From Dillenia suffruticosa (lineage: Eukaryota > Streptophyta > Magnoliopsida > Dilleniales > Dilleniaceae), in contig JAVTVX010000026.1 of assembly GCA_033439265.1 (NCBI GenBank), positions 12,773,001 through 12,837,000 on the forward strand: 64,000 nucleotides of DNA. Direction: 5' to 3'. Shown here one piece after another: positions 20,901 to 32,872 of the stretch. The notes below the pieces were generated by a model, which searched no databases, was not told where the DNA came from, and worked only from the letters and a program-made list of their open reading frames with translations. A program made the position numbers and the translations under genes. Numbering within the stretch: position 1 is the stretch's first letter; every line of letters begins with the position of its first letter.

Positions 20901-21453
20901 ACTAAGCATCTAATCTTCTGGGAGCTCTAAGTTGAAGGATGAACCTAAATCTAATCTGAACACTTAAGTATTCTATTTTCTAAATTCAGTGTTCATTCCC
21001 TAAACTAGGAATTTGAGTTTTTCTTTTTCTTTATTTTGCACGAGCTTCTATGTCAGAAATATGCGAGAAAACTTATAGCATACAAAGTTCAAACAATGTT
21101 TTCTCAAACGAACTAGATAAGAGTTATATAGATATCACTTTTCAACAGCCATCTTGCCTTTTTAGAATTTTGACATACATTTTTCCATTAAGCATCACGC
21201 CTTCAATGTTCTCTTGAATAAGGCTGCAAGACATATTCAAATTTTGCTATTTGGTATCTAAATTTTCTTAGATCCGACATTGTTAGTACTCAACATTTTC
21301 TTAGAAACCCATTTCAATTTTATTTTAGCTTCAAGTACTGGATTGTTCCTAAACCAACATTCATTTTTAATGTGATCAAGTTTTTAACAATAATAACACT
21401 TAACATAATTTCTTGGTCTTTATGAATTTAGACTCATTTTCTTGATTTGTTTG

Positions 21454-22595
21454 TGTTGAGAAAGTTGTTGTAAAACCTTCATATTTTGATGATAACAAAA
21501 CATTCATTTGTTTACTAACAAGTTTATTAAGTGTGCAGATTTTAAAAGTCATTTAAAGATTATCTTCTATGGGTAGAAGACTATTTTCTATGGGCAGAAG
21601 ACTGTGATCTGCAGAATTTTATACTACTAAAAAATTTTTGTTTTCAAAACCTATCTCACATAATTAAGTACAGATTGAGAACTGTACTTAATCCTCAAAC
21701 ATATTCAAATGCATTTATCAAGATCAAACTATTTGGAAATTCAAATCCAATTTTTTACAAAATGTAAAATCAAAGTTCAAAATTTGAAGTATATTTGAAG
21801 ATAAAGGTTGATTTTCATGAATTGTTCTCTCAAGTGTAACTTCTTTATCAACCAAAGATTTTCAAATTTGAAAATCCTTCACATTAGAGTGATTGTTGGA
21901 TTTCAAATTTGAATAATTACATGGTAAAAATTAGAAGATTTGAAAGAGAAATCATGCTGAAAAATTTCTGTAATGTGCAAACTATTTTGAAGCCTACTTT
22001 GAGCCTTTAAATCTTTACAATGGTCAGTTTGGAAGGGACTTGAAGTGGATTTTATAGAATATCATTCAAACATTATTGGGAGCCTTTTATAGAGTTTATT
22101 CGATTTACATATAGTGAGATATATGATTTAAAAGATCCCTTTTGGATCAATTCATATGTGAAGTAACTTGTTGATTTGAGTCTGTAAAGTCTTAGAAGTT
22201 TAGGGAGAGTGTGAGAAATACTTTGTTGGGTAGATAGACTAGTTGGGTGAGAGTTAAAATCACTTCTTTGTTGGACTAAGCCATTTTAAAGAGGGAAAGC
22301 TGCAGATCGTCAACAAAAGAGAATTGTACTCATATTTGTAACTCTCTTTATATAGTGGAAATTAGCTATCGTTGGATCCTAATTTGCTGAGCTAGAAAAG
22401 TGGACGTAGGTACAAGGGTGAACCATTATATATCCTGACTTGTTTTTTCTAACCTTACTCATCATTTTATATGCATCATCATTTTAATTTTATGCACTTA
22501 GAATATAAAATATAACATATTTTAACTGGAGAAAAATATGTGAAGGTTTAGATAATCAATTCAATCCCCATTCTTAATTGTCTTAGGGACCAACA
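21454..22595 (+). mobile_element. Solo LTR of a second copia element, nested in the SIRE-like fossil
   Basis: 1,142 bases from TGTTGAGAAAG to GGACCAACA, with inverted ends TGTTG / CAACA. The target duplication GTTTG is at 21449-21453 and 22596-22600. The start (ACCTTCATATTTTGATGATAA, trimmed here) and the end (a GTAGG...GAACCATTATA region) are typical of plant copia LTRs. No internal region is attached, so it arose by recombination between the two LTRs of a former full element. The flanking sequence on both sides belongs to the minus-strand gag region, which fixes the order of events. Confidence 0.85.
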
Positions 22596-22600
22596 GTTTG

Positions 22601-23609
22601 TGTTGATGTGGATAGTGTCCAAACTTCATATAATAATGACATCTAGTCTTTGGTTTGGTATTCTTAAAACTAGGAACAAATAAACTATATAATTTCTATT
22701 GAGTTTTAGTTGTATTATATCCTAGTCTTGCTTTATCATATTCTATTTTTTGGGCACCAAGCATCAAATTTAATTTTTCTTGCTTTTGAATGAATTTGTG
22801 TAATAGAGAACTAAGTCTATGATTATTGTTCTTTTCATTCTTAAGTTTATCTTTTATAGTTGACAATTCAAGTTCATTCTCTCCAATGCAGACTTGCATA
22901 CTCCTAAAGTTTTCAGTTTCAATTTTCAATTTCTAAGCTTTCTCGATTTGATCATGCAATTTGTTTTTACCTTGCTTTAAGGCATCATTTTTGTTTTTTA
23001 ATTATTTAGTTTATCATTCAAAAAGTTAAGATTTTCGATCTCTATATTCTTTTCTATTTCTAACAAATGTTTTTCATCTTTCAACTCTTCATTTTTTGTC
23101 CTAAGATTTTCGTTTTCAACTTTAAGCCTTTTATTTTCCTCAAAGAGTTTACTCTTTTCATTTTCTAATATGTTTATAATATTCTTTAAATTTGTATTTT
23201 TGTAAATCAATTTTTTGAGTTCATTAAATGCTAGAGTCAGAGCATCATCCATGGAGATTTCATTATCACTATCATTGTTAGAAAAATGAGATAAGGGGCT
23301 TGAGCAACTTACCTCGTTTTCTTTTTCTCCTATGAAGCATTGTTGTTGGTTACTTGTGTCCATGATTTCTGGACATCTACTTTGGATGTGTACACCATTT
23401 TTGCTATCATAACTTTTTCTTCTTCTGATGTCACGTTTCTTACTCCTTTTCAACCCATTTGTATTTCTCCTAGTTTTTCTACAGTTTTCTAGCTCTCTAT
23501 TTGATGAGGAGGCTTTTAGTGAAGAATTAATTCTTTCAAGTGCCATTCTCAAAGGATCTTTTGTCTACAGTAGTTAAACCTAAAACTAAAGATCTGCTTC
23601 GATACCAAT
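22601..23609 (-). other. Gag coiled-coil remnant and primer site of the SIRE-like fossil
   Basis: The open minus-strand stretches at 22696-22929 and 22998-23552 encode basic and then heptad-rich sequence. They are part of the fossil gag, not a host gene: they sit between a primer-site relic and knuckle remnants. The element is broken. Confidence 0.6.
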
Positions 23610-25000
23610 TGAAATACAACCTAGGGGTGAATAGGTGATATGATACTTTTTTTCTATAATTTGGATGTTTATAAGATTATTGAGAATGAAGGCAAGATGA
23701 AAGAGTTGAAGAAAGCAATAAAACAGAGCATGTCCTGAAGATAAAAAATAGAAATAGAGGACACGAAATTTTTATAGTGGTTTCACCTATTATACATTTA
23801 CTCCCAGACATCCTCATGGATTTTGTACTATTTTCTCAAATAGTACAACCCATTTGTTTCCCAAGTGCAAGTGAAACCTTTACACGTATTTCTTTTTGAA
23901 ATACTTACAACCCTTACCGGTTGTCTTTCTCTCTCCAAATCTTAGACCGAGAAACCCTCTAGATCTTTTAAAACTTTTGAATACAAGAGAAGATGAGTGT
24001 TACAATAAATGAGGATAAGTTCTTAGAAGTAACAGAATTTAAATTAAGAAAGAATTACATACTGAGAAATAAGGAAGAAGTAAAAACAGAGTGTGTTTAG
24101 AATAGAGTAAGTGTTTAATGTGTTCGCTGTGAGTTCATTCAATTACATGACTGTTACTTTCTTCCTTCTTAACTTCTGTATTTATAAGACTTGAAGAGAG
24201 TCGTTGAGCTAGTAGGTGGATCTGAACATTCCTTATTTATGCTTCTCATCAACCTCATTGAATGTTTTCGTCTGTTCTCATTAAAAGCTTCTGCCCATTA
24301 CTTCTTTTTGATGGGCACTTCCTACGTTATAAAGGATTAAGTTGCTTTTCTTACAAATAGTATGTTAGTTCAAACAAATAACACAATTTTGTCTATGTTA
24401 CGGTTGACTAGAATGTATGTTGGGTCGACCCAAATTTAAATAGATTTTAGCCATTGGTGAGTCAACCTATTGAGATTACCTATATCGTACAGAAGTGTAA
24501 GCGGTTAAAGCATATGAATCAACCGAATGAGGATCGGGTCAATTGGAAGTATGGGATGGGTGAATTGAAGGAGCATTCGGTTGACCGTTTGGGTGAGGCA
24601 GTCGGCCATTTGCCTTGGCATGTCGACTAAAGTGCTTGGATGGTCAACCGATGGTGAAGAACTGGTTAACCAAAAGGCTTGGCCGGTCGATCGAAATTGA
24701 AGAGCAAGTCAACCAAAATTGAAGAACGGGTTGATCGAAAAGGAGACAAAGGTCCACTAATGGAGAAAGCAGGTCAACCGATAGTACAAGAAGAATAGGT
24801 TACTTGTCGGGTCGATCGAAACCCTTTGGTGGGTCAACAGAATTGTAAAGACAGGTTGGCCGAAGGTACAAGAAGTGTTGACCATTGGGTTTGACGGGTT
24901 GACCGCTGGAGCTTGACGAGTCGATCGTTGTGAAGCATGAGTCGGCCTGTATATGTGCCAATAGGTAACATATCTCAATTTGATATTATTTACTCATTAA
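23610..25000 (-). repeat. Probable 5' LTR of the SIRE-like fossil, with GTCGAC-rich section
   Basis: It begins TGAAATACAACC right next to the primer-site relic, as an LTR edge should. 23750-23960 resembles the transcribed part of copia LTRs (TTTTTATAGTGGTTTCACC). 24400-24960 is the GTCGACC/GTCAACC-rich array. The right limit was not found; no matching LTR at the other end was confirmed. Confidence 0.45.
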
Positions 25001-25300
25001 TAGTCATTTAAGTAAATGTCTACATCTTACATTTCCATTTACTTAAGATATTACATGCAAATAAGGAAATAGTCTCATTTGGATTCAATAAAAGTTGTTT
25101 CAAAACCTAATTCTTTAAAAATAAAAATTCAACTTTCCCTTCATAGAACAAAATTTCGATTTTGATTTTTTGATAAGTTTTATTCGAAAAGTTAATAATT
25201 TAGAAACTTTTTAAAAAAAAAATAGGTTTTAATATAATTGATACATGATAAACAAATACCTATATTTTTTATTCTTACTTTATTGATATTTTAAATACTT
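25001..25300. other. AT-rich sequence without recognised feature
   Basis: Nothing recognised; it may include the outer edge of the SIRE-like LTR. Confidence 0.4.
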
Positions 25301-25560
25301 CACTACAAAATTAAAACGCTGTGCTGACGGTAATTTTTAATAACGGTGACTTTTAGTGACGGTTTTTATGGTTTATAAATACGCCATATAACAAAACCGT
25401 CAGAAAATATAGATTTTTCTCAACTGACTAAAATGTCCGTAAAGAAAAATTTATCAACTGTAGGTAAAGGTACCACAACCGTCTGTAAAACAATATTCAA
25501 TTGCGATGGTTAAAAATTATGGTCAGTAAATGTAATAATCTTTTTTGCACGGTTTAAAAA
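25301..25560 (+). mobile_element. CACTA (En/Spm) transposon terminus with subterminal repeats
   Basis: CACTACAAAATTAAAAC at 25301 is the canonical CACTA terminal inverted repeat start. It is followed by repeated subterminal words on both strands: GACGGT at 25324 and 25357, ACCGTC at 25396 and 25480, plus close variants. The three bases before it (CTT) would be the target duplication. The opposite end (TTGTAGTG) was not found downstream, so length and completeness are unknown. The AT-rich, gene-poor stretch to its right may be its interior. No transposase was recognised. Confidence 0.65.
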
Positions 25561-25789
25561 CAATATCAATATAAATCTTTTTTATTATCTATTTAACAAT
25601 ACCGTTTTCATAGGTTTTAGATGTATGGTAACAACAAATTCTCCCGTATTTTAAAACTAGATTTGTTTAAATTCTAATCTATATATTGTAATGTCTGTAA
25701 AAACCTAATATTGTTATATTTTTGTATCATATATCCTTTATATTTGAAAATAATCTAGATAATAAATTGTGATAAATTTATGATAGTGG

Positions 25790-26275
25790 CAGTTTAGTAA
25801 ATAGGTGATAATGATAAGTAGTAGTAGTAGTAGGTACGTAGGTGGTAAGTAGATGGTAAGTGGGTAAATAAGTTTATATAGTGGTAAGTTTGTGATAAAT
25901 TTATAATATATAGTCATGGTAAGTAGATGATAAGTTAATAAGTAAGTTTATATAGTAGTAAATTAGTGGTAAGTAAATGGAAAGTGGGTAAGTAAGCTTA
26001 TATAGTGATAAGTTTGCGATATATAGTCATGGTAAATAGATAGTAAGTAGATTATAAGTAGATGGTAAGTGGATAAATAAGTTTATATAGTGGTAAGTTA
26101 GTAGTAAATTAGTGGTAAGTAGATGGTAATTGGGTAACTAAATTTATATAGTGGTAAGTTAGTGATAAATTAGTGATAAGTTTGTTATACATACTCGTGG
26201 TAAGTAGATATTAAGTAGATGGTAAGTGGATAAATAAGTTTATGTAGTGGTAAATTTGTGATATATAATTATTTA
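25790..26275 (+). repeat. Irregular tandem array rich in GGTAAGT
   Basis: About six degenerate copies of a unit containing AAGTTTATATAGTGGTAAGTT, starting near 25870, 25945, 25995, 26080, 26140 and 26237 (spacing 50-96 bases). GTAAGT occurs about 14 times in 460 bases on the + strand. Only the + strand carries the word. The copies contain no open frame. Confidence 0.8.
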
Positions 26276-26770
26276 TTTAATCTATTTATTTCTATTTTTT
26301 ATTAATATACATTTATTTAATTTTTATTAACATACATTACTTATATACATTAAATAATTTTATAAAATAATTTAATTATTTATACTAATTTAATATTAAC
26401 TTATATACATTTTTTAAAATTTTGAAATGTATAAAGAATTTTTGAAAAGATTTATGATTTAATAATTTGAAAATTAAAAATCGAAAAATATCATTTATTT
26501 ATAAATATTATATTTACTTCAATTTATAAAATTTTTGTAAATAGTACAAAATTACATATATTAACTTTTATTTTTATTTTATAAAGTTTTAAAAAACTAT
26601 ATAACACTACTTTCCTAAATTTTTTATAGTATCGAGATTTTATAAATTGTAAAAATATTATCAAATTTTCAAAATTTTCTATATTTGAATTTTTAATAAT
26701 ATATTTTAAATTTCTTATAACAATTAATTTTTAATCTGAAATTTAATTTATTATAATAATATAATTTTAA
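26276..26770. other. Very AT-rich sequence, no feature recognised
   Basis: Almost pure A and T with short runs; nothing coding or structured stands out. Confidence 0.6.
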
Positions 26771-26945
26771 TATAGTGCTCAGAAGCACTCAGTATAAGGG
26801 GCGTCTGGCCATGCCAGCATGGCCGCCGCGCATGCCACGTAGGTGTTTGCATTTGCCACCATGCATGGCATGCGCTCATGCAAGATGTGTAATGGCATGC
26901 GCGTACCGCATGCACTCATGCACTCGTGCACTCATGGTGATTGTC
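26771..26945. repeat. GC-rich island 1 with GCATGC words
   Basis: A sudden GC-rich stretch inside AT-rich DNA. It contains many self-complementary words (GCATGC, GGCCATGCC, CATGCATGGCATGCG) and a short ACTCATGC repeat at 26915-26938. Flanks are AT-rich on both sides. Short open frames in it are composition artefacts. Confidence 0.7.
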
Positions 26946-27569
26946 ACGATACATAGTAAATAATATAATTTCGCTAAATCTAACTTTATTTTTATTTATA
27001 TTTCTACTATTACATTTTATCATTTTTTATTTCCATTATTTTATTTTATTTTATCATTTTTATTTCCATTATTCTATTTCATTTAATTTTATTGTTTTTG
27101 TTCTTTTTTCTAATTTTTTGTTTCTCTAATAAGTATGAAATTTAAATTATAATATATTAATAATTTAAAAAATATATATATTTGATCACAAATATTTTCC
27201 CTTCAAAATATATAAAATTAATAAATTATAATTCATTCATAACATTCAATTTAAATATCATTGGTTTTGAATATGTTAAAATCGGAATAAAAATAATTCA
27301 AAGAGAATATAAAACGAAAAAAAAAAGCTCCCAGAAAAAGAAAAAAATAGAGGTGAGAGTGAGATAGGGGAAAAAAAAGTGAGAGTGAAATAGGGGGGTA
27401 AAAAAAAAGTAAGATTGAGATTGATAGGAAGAAAGAAAAAAAAAAGAAAAACAGAGAAATTAACACAAAGAAGTTGTGGATTAATGGTTAACATCCTAAA
27501 TATTCAATTTTTGGTCATGGGTTCGAATTCGGGTGCTTGCAATACTTTATCCTTTTTTGCATAAATAAA
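26946..27569. other. AT-rich stretch with a possible tRNA-like (SINE) head
   Basis: 26950-27470 is low-complexity, including T-rich and GA-rich runs. At about 27473-27540, GGATTAATGGTTAACA and then GGTTCGAATTC about 35 bases on resemble the A and B boxes of a tRNA-derived SINE. No tail or target duplication was identified, so this is tentative. Confidence 0.4.
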
Positions 27570-27990
27570 AGGAAGTTGAGCAAGCTGGCGCCTGCACGGG
27601 CATTGCTTGCGCGGGGCCCCTATCCACGCAAGCGCCCGCGCGAGAATGGGCAGGCGTCAGTGCGGGTGCTCGCATGCGCGCCTGCCTGCGCGCAACGCCT
27701 GCATGTAGCGCCCGCCTACGCGGGCACCAGTGCGAGCAAGGGCAGGAGCCCGCACGGGCGCTGCTTGCGCAGGGCGCCTGCCCACACGGGCATCCTCGCG
27801 AGCATGGGCAGGCGCCAGTGCGGGTGCTCGCATGCGCGCAGTGCCCGCCTATGCGGGCGCCAGCGCGAGCAAGGGCAGGCACCCGCACGAGCATGGGCAG
27901 GCGCCAGTGCGGGCGCTCGCATGCGTGCAGCGCCTGCCTACGCAGGCACCCACGCGAGCAGAGGCAGGCGCCTGTAGCAACCTAGCACGG
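27570..27990. repeat. GC-rich island 2: tandem array of GCCCGCGC-type units
   Basis: About 420 bases of high GC. Three copies of a unit starting GGGCAGGCG(C/T)CAGTGCGGG begin near 27647, 27806 and 27897, each containing GCTCGCATGCG and a GCCTGCCTACGC / GCCCGCCTACGC inverted pair. Many arms are self-complementary and could fold into hairpins. Open frames on both strands are composition artefacts. Confidence 0.8.
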
Positions 27991-30423
27991 TGCAGGCAAG
28001 CTATATTTTAATTGTTTAAATTACTATTAATTTTATTTAAATTAATAATGATAAAAATTAAGAAAATTATTTACAGTTTAGAGAACCTAATTATTTAAAA
28101 ATTATTAATATTGACACCGCTTGAAATATTATTTCACATCTAAAATAATTAATTAAGTTATATAATATAATATTAATAATGATTAAATGATTATTATACA
28201 AATATTATATTAGGAAAAAGTACATTATCTCGATAATTTAATCTAAATTGGTAAATTTATAATAATATAATTATTATATTATTTGTCTTTTAAAATATTT
28301 TTAATTTTTTTACAAAATTTTTGCACTTCCACTGTAATAATCTCTCTCTATTTTCATAAACAAATTTTGAAAATTAGTTTTCACAAACCTTTTCCTTTTC
28401 TATGCCAATTTTTTGAAAATTTTCTATTTTAATATTAAATCTCAAATTAAAATAAATATAATATGTTTATTTTTTAAAACCTGGGTAATATGTTGAATGA
28501 TTGAGTTTGTTCGATTGAATTTGGAGTAGTTGTGATTCTTCGTATAATGTTCATCCGTTGTTCTTTCAAATATTCAAGATAAAACTTTACAAAGTGTGAG
28601 TGAGAGCTTTAAATGAGTTAGGAAAGAAGAGTTTACAAGGGAAGAATGGAGAAACTTTGATGGCAGATAAAATTTTGTAAAGTATGAGTGAGATGTTTAA
28701 ATGAGTTAGGGGAGAAGAACTTTGAAGCGAAGGATGAAAAGATTTTGAGTTAGGGTTTCGCCTTAATTGAATTTATAATATATCATTTTCACAAACAAAT
28801 TTTTAAAATCTCGCTTTTGCGCTTTTTCTCCTGCCTCTTTTTTCATTACTGCGTTTTTTAATTTCTCAAAATTTTTTTTATACTTTTAATTAATACCGCA
28901 TTATGATTTTTATTACTTGCTTATGAAATACTTACTAACTAGTTACTACATTTCACAATTTTTTTACCCTTTTTTTCTCTTTTTTTTTCTTAGTCACTAT
29001 ATTATTATACTCATTGCCTCCATTTCTCAATGGTTCTCATACAATGTAATTCTTAGAATTTGTTAACTTTTTCATATCTATACTCTTACAACTCCTTATA
29101 AGTAGTAGAGTATTCGTGGTTTGTCTTGTCAGATTAATCTAATTAAACAAATAATTAAATCTAATTTTTACTTAAATTTCATATTAAAATACCAATTATA
29201 CTGTTTTCATTTGTTAATATCATTATACCCATTTATTACATAAAAAATAAACCACATAATAAAGTCTTTACTATGATTTACTATAAAATTTCAACCATGA
29301 TTGATTTGTTTTTCGAATATATTACATTCACTTCATATGAAACAGTACATAGGATATTAGATTTTAATAGAGTTTAATATTAATATATATATATACGACA
29401 GTATATACTTACACTCGCAATTGAGTCACTATTGAGTAGTATGTATTGAATAGTATGTATGTATAGTATTTATCATCTCTTTTAAGAATAATATTTTAAA
29501 AAATAATATCAAGTTATGTAATAATAAATTTAAGGTTGTACCACTCACCAACAACTAACAATATCGTGTTTATTAGTTGTACTACCCACTAACAATATCT
29601 ATCTCACCCACTAACAAGTGATATGATAAGATAGAACAAACATTTGTTCAATTGCTCAATTACCATTGTTGACATTTAGGGACCAAGACAAAGTTAGTGT
29701 TGCTAGGGGCGAAAATAAAATTTATGTTGCACTAGTAACATTATTCTTGGATAGATACTCAAGGTCAGATTTAATCTATTTCAATGATTAAAGTAACTAA
29801 TTTTAGAAAAATCCAATTGATATTTAGGTAATACCTCTTGGTTCATTCCGTTAATCTTACAAGTAGTTTAACAAAATTTGACAATAAAGTAATTCAAAAT
29901 TTTCGCCCCAATTTTGTCAAAGGCAGAATATCATACACAATGAATTTTATTTTTCAAGCGGTTTGATTAATTTTGTTAAAACTATCATATCATCTTCCAA
30001 CCATAATGAGACAATGAATTTTAATGAATTTTATTTGAATTTGATGGTAAGGTGGTAATTTGATTTTTCTAACACAAAGTCATTTTAATTTAATAATTGT
30101 TTTAAATTGTTTTTGTTTAAATAGAAACAAATAAAGAGAGTAAAAAAGATAAAAAAAAAAGAAATAGACATATAGTAAGTAAGTAACATGATAATTTGGC
30201 GCCAAAACTAAATTTTTCGCGGTTGAAACAAAAAACAAATAAAAAATTTTGGCAGTTGATTGATACCAAAATGTAAAATGTTTTTGGGACTTTAACAAAA
30301 TTTACCGCCTAATTTTTATGAGGATTGCTTGATTGATTAAATATTATTATAATTTTTAAATAATAATATTAATAATTTAAAATAATAATATATAAATTAC
30401 TAATTTAATAATATATTAATTTA
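27991..30423. other. AT-rich intergenic DNA, no gene recognised
   Basis: No coding motif, RNA gene or clear element. 28490-28750 holds a worn direct repeat (TGAGTGAGA..TTTAAATGAGTTAGG near 28595 and 28685). A GGCGCCAAAA word at 30200 is reminiscent of gypsy primer sites, but nothing else supports an element. Confidence 0.5.
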
Positions 30424-30637
30424 CGCGGACGCTTCCATGCGTGCATGCCCCATGCTAGGGCGCCCGCGTTAGCATGGCCGGGCTCCCGCGCAGGCGCTTG
30501 CATGCGCTGTTGCCCTACGCGGGGGCATATGCCACTCATGCCATGCAGGCGCCCACTCACACATTTGCTTGGGCTACCATGCATCCCGCGCAGGCGCCCG
30601 CGTAGGCATGCGTCATGGGGCGAGCACCGGCCTTTCA
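30424..30637. repeat. GC-rich island 3
   Basis: About 210 GC-rich bases in AT-rich DNA, with words shared with islands 1 and 2 (GCGCCCGCGT, GCATGCG, CATGGCC, GCGCAGGCGC). Inverted pairs such as CCCGCGCAGGCGC / GCGCCCGCG could fold. Confidence 0.7.
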
Positions 30638-32034
30638 ATTAATAATGTTATAATTAATATATAAAAAATTTTAAATATGAATTATGTAGAATAATGGTAT
30701 AATTAATATTATTAATTTAAATAATGTAATAATAAAATTAAAGGTTTTTAATGTAATTTAGTAATAATATTATAACATAACATAATAATAATGTTGTAAT
30801 GTTGTAATAATAGTTGGTAATAGAAACAAAAATACAAATGAAAATACAAAATCTTTAATGATGTAATAAAAAAAAGAGCAGTAGATTAAGATGAAATTAA
30901 ACTTTAAGGTGGTAAAAACTTGATGATTTAAAGGCGGTAAAAAGGTTAAAAAAAGCGGGAAAAATTGATGGGTTTTTTGAAAATTTTGAAAATTTATTTC
31001 GGTTGTAAAATAAACTAAATATTCTATAAATCATTCCCTCTGAACCCTCTTTCCCTTCCTCCCCTCAAAACATCTCCTCTCCGCTCAAAGCTCTTGCCTG
31101 TGGATCAACCAAAATTTTCGTGAAACAGGTAATCACATATTTTTTTTAAATAAAATTTGGATTATATTATAGTTTGAAATATTTTAAATTTTCACAGTTT
31201 GTGCTCATTTTGGATGAATTAAACAAAAGATGAGTATTTTTGAAGAATCACAACCATCCCAGAGCAACTTGACTTTGAAGAAACCCAATCATCTGGTTTA
31301 GTTCAGATTTAAGTACGAATATTATTTTTTTATTTTCACACAATATTACTAATTTCAATTTTATTTTTATTTTTAATAATAATCTAAATTATTTGTATTC
31401 TTAACTCCCAACCAACAATCATTATCTCCTGCATTCAAAAAGTAATATTTTTATTTATAACAATTTTTATTTTTATGAATAGATTGACATATTTCATCCA
31501 GAAAATATAATATTTTTTTATAACATTTTTTATGAATAGATTGACATGAAGGTTGATACTGCGACTCAAATATTTTTGGGGCAGAAAATATGCTGAAGAG
31601 AAGAGAAGAGAAGATATATAGTTATTTGATATGTAATATTTTTTTTTCTTATTCTATTAATATATCAATCATTCTCAATAATACAAAATGTTATATTATT
31701 TTAGTAATTTCTTTATTTTATAGTTTATACATTTCCTAAAATGTCAGCATCCGTGGTAATCATACAGTTTGTAATAACTGACGAAATAGTAATATTTGCT
31801 ATCTGATAAATGACTGCAGTAACCGATATAACATATGAACATATGTACTAACCGACCATAAATGACTAACCGACGATAAAATCCTGAGCCAATTTTCTTC
31901 AGTGATGCAGTGTGGCTTCTTTCGGTTCGTTTTTGCATGATTTAGTACAGCTCGGATGTGATGACCGCATTTTTTCTTAACTATATATAGCATTATATGT
32001 ATTATAAATTTTTAAATATGTAGAGAACATTATC
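30638..32034. other. AT-rich DNA with a weak exon-like stretch
   Basis: 31030-31125 is pyrimidine-rich, like a plant 5' leader, and ends ACAG/GTAATC. A short frame (MSIFEESQPSQSNLTLKK) opens at 31231 and stops soon. This could be the worn start of a transposon gene; no family was recognised. The rest shows nothing. Confidence 0.35.
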
Positions 32035-32500
32035 CATTTAAAATTCTGCATCATATATATTATATATTATTACATATATATCATAAAACATTATATAAAA
32101 TTATAATTACCATAATTATAATTATGTTATAATTACCATAATTATAATATATAAATATATAATAAGTTAAAATATATATAATACATAAAATTATAATATA
32201 TAATATGTTATAATATATGTTATAATTTTAAAATTATAATATGTAATATATTATAATATATATAACATATAGAATTATATATAAAAACTATAAATTAACA
32301 TATATGTTATAATGTTTAAACTATAATATATAATACCTTATAATATATACAATATATTAAATTATATATGTTAAAATTATAATATATAATGTTATAATAT
32401 TATTAAAATTATAACATATAATATATTATAATAAATAATATATAAATTTAATTATATAATATATAATTTCTAATAAAAAAATAAATATATAATAAAAAAA
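32035..32500. repeat. AT-only repeat tract (TATAAT/ATATAAT)
   Basis: About 460 bases made of TATAATATAT, ATTATAAT and similar words, with only occasional C or G. Strongly self-complementary. Confidence 0.85.
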
Positions 32501-32831
32501 ATGCCGCCGGGGGATGGGGAGACTATATAATAAATATAAATTCTGTTTTTTATTTTGATTTTTAAAAATATAAAAACTATGTGTTAATTATATGAAAAAG
32601 TTTTCGATACTAAATTATTTTAATTAAGATCTTCGTTAATGGCCAGCACCTGTCTGAGCCTTTAAGGAGATTCAATGACCTCAAGCCCACTGGATCATAT
32701 TTGACTGAGTCTATTCTCCATGGTTTGAGCCGGAGAACAACACTTGCATCATAAAAAAACCTAGACCAATGTTGCCTCGTACAAATTTACTCCACACTCC
32801 CCGCGTTTTTTTTTTCTCGATCTTGGGTTTT

Positions 32832-32872
<41 letters not shown>

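Larger units (their letters stand above)
20900..25000 (-). mobile_element. Fossil SIRE-like Ty1/copia element (minus strand)
   Basis: On the minus strand, directly left of 23610, the stretch 23596-23608 reads AATTGGTATCGAAGCAG, a worn methionine-tRNA primer site. Downstream (22696-23552) lies a lysine- and glutamate-rich coiled-coil protein region (KLFEENKRLKVENENL) of the kind found at the end of SIRE-type gag. CCHC-like knuckle remnants follow on both sides of the solo LTR at 21454-22595. The LTR belonging to the 5' end would be 23610 to about 25000. No polymerase part was recognised. The element is broken (many breaks) and old. Outer limits are uncertain. Confidence 0.6.

Noticed and set aside
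22696-23552. Host coiled-coil protein gene on the minus strand
   Set aside because: It is bordered by a primer-site relic, an LTR-like edge and zinc-knuckle remnants, so it is the gag end of a copia fossil.
25790-26275. CRISPR-like regular repeat array
   Set aside because: Spacing is irregular, repeats are degenerate, and the DNA is plant nuclear; CRISPR arrays do not occur there.
27473-27540. A tRNA gene
   Set aside because: A- and B-box-like words are present, but no cloverleaf with paired acceptor stem could be drawn; at best a SINE head.
27537-28011. Overlapping open frames in GC island 2
   Set aside because: Low-complexity translations of a tandem array on both strands; no domain and no plausible start context.
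30195-30215. Gypsy primer site (GGCGCCAAAA)
   Set aside because: Isolated short word; no LTR edge or gag follows.
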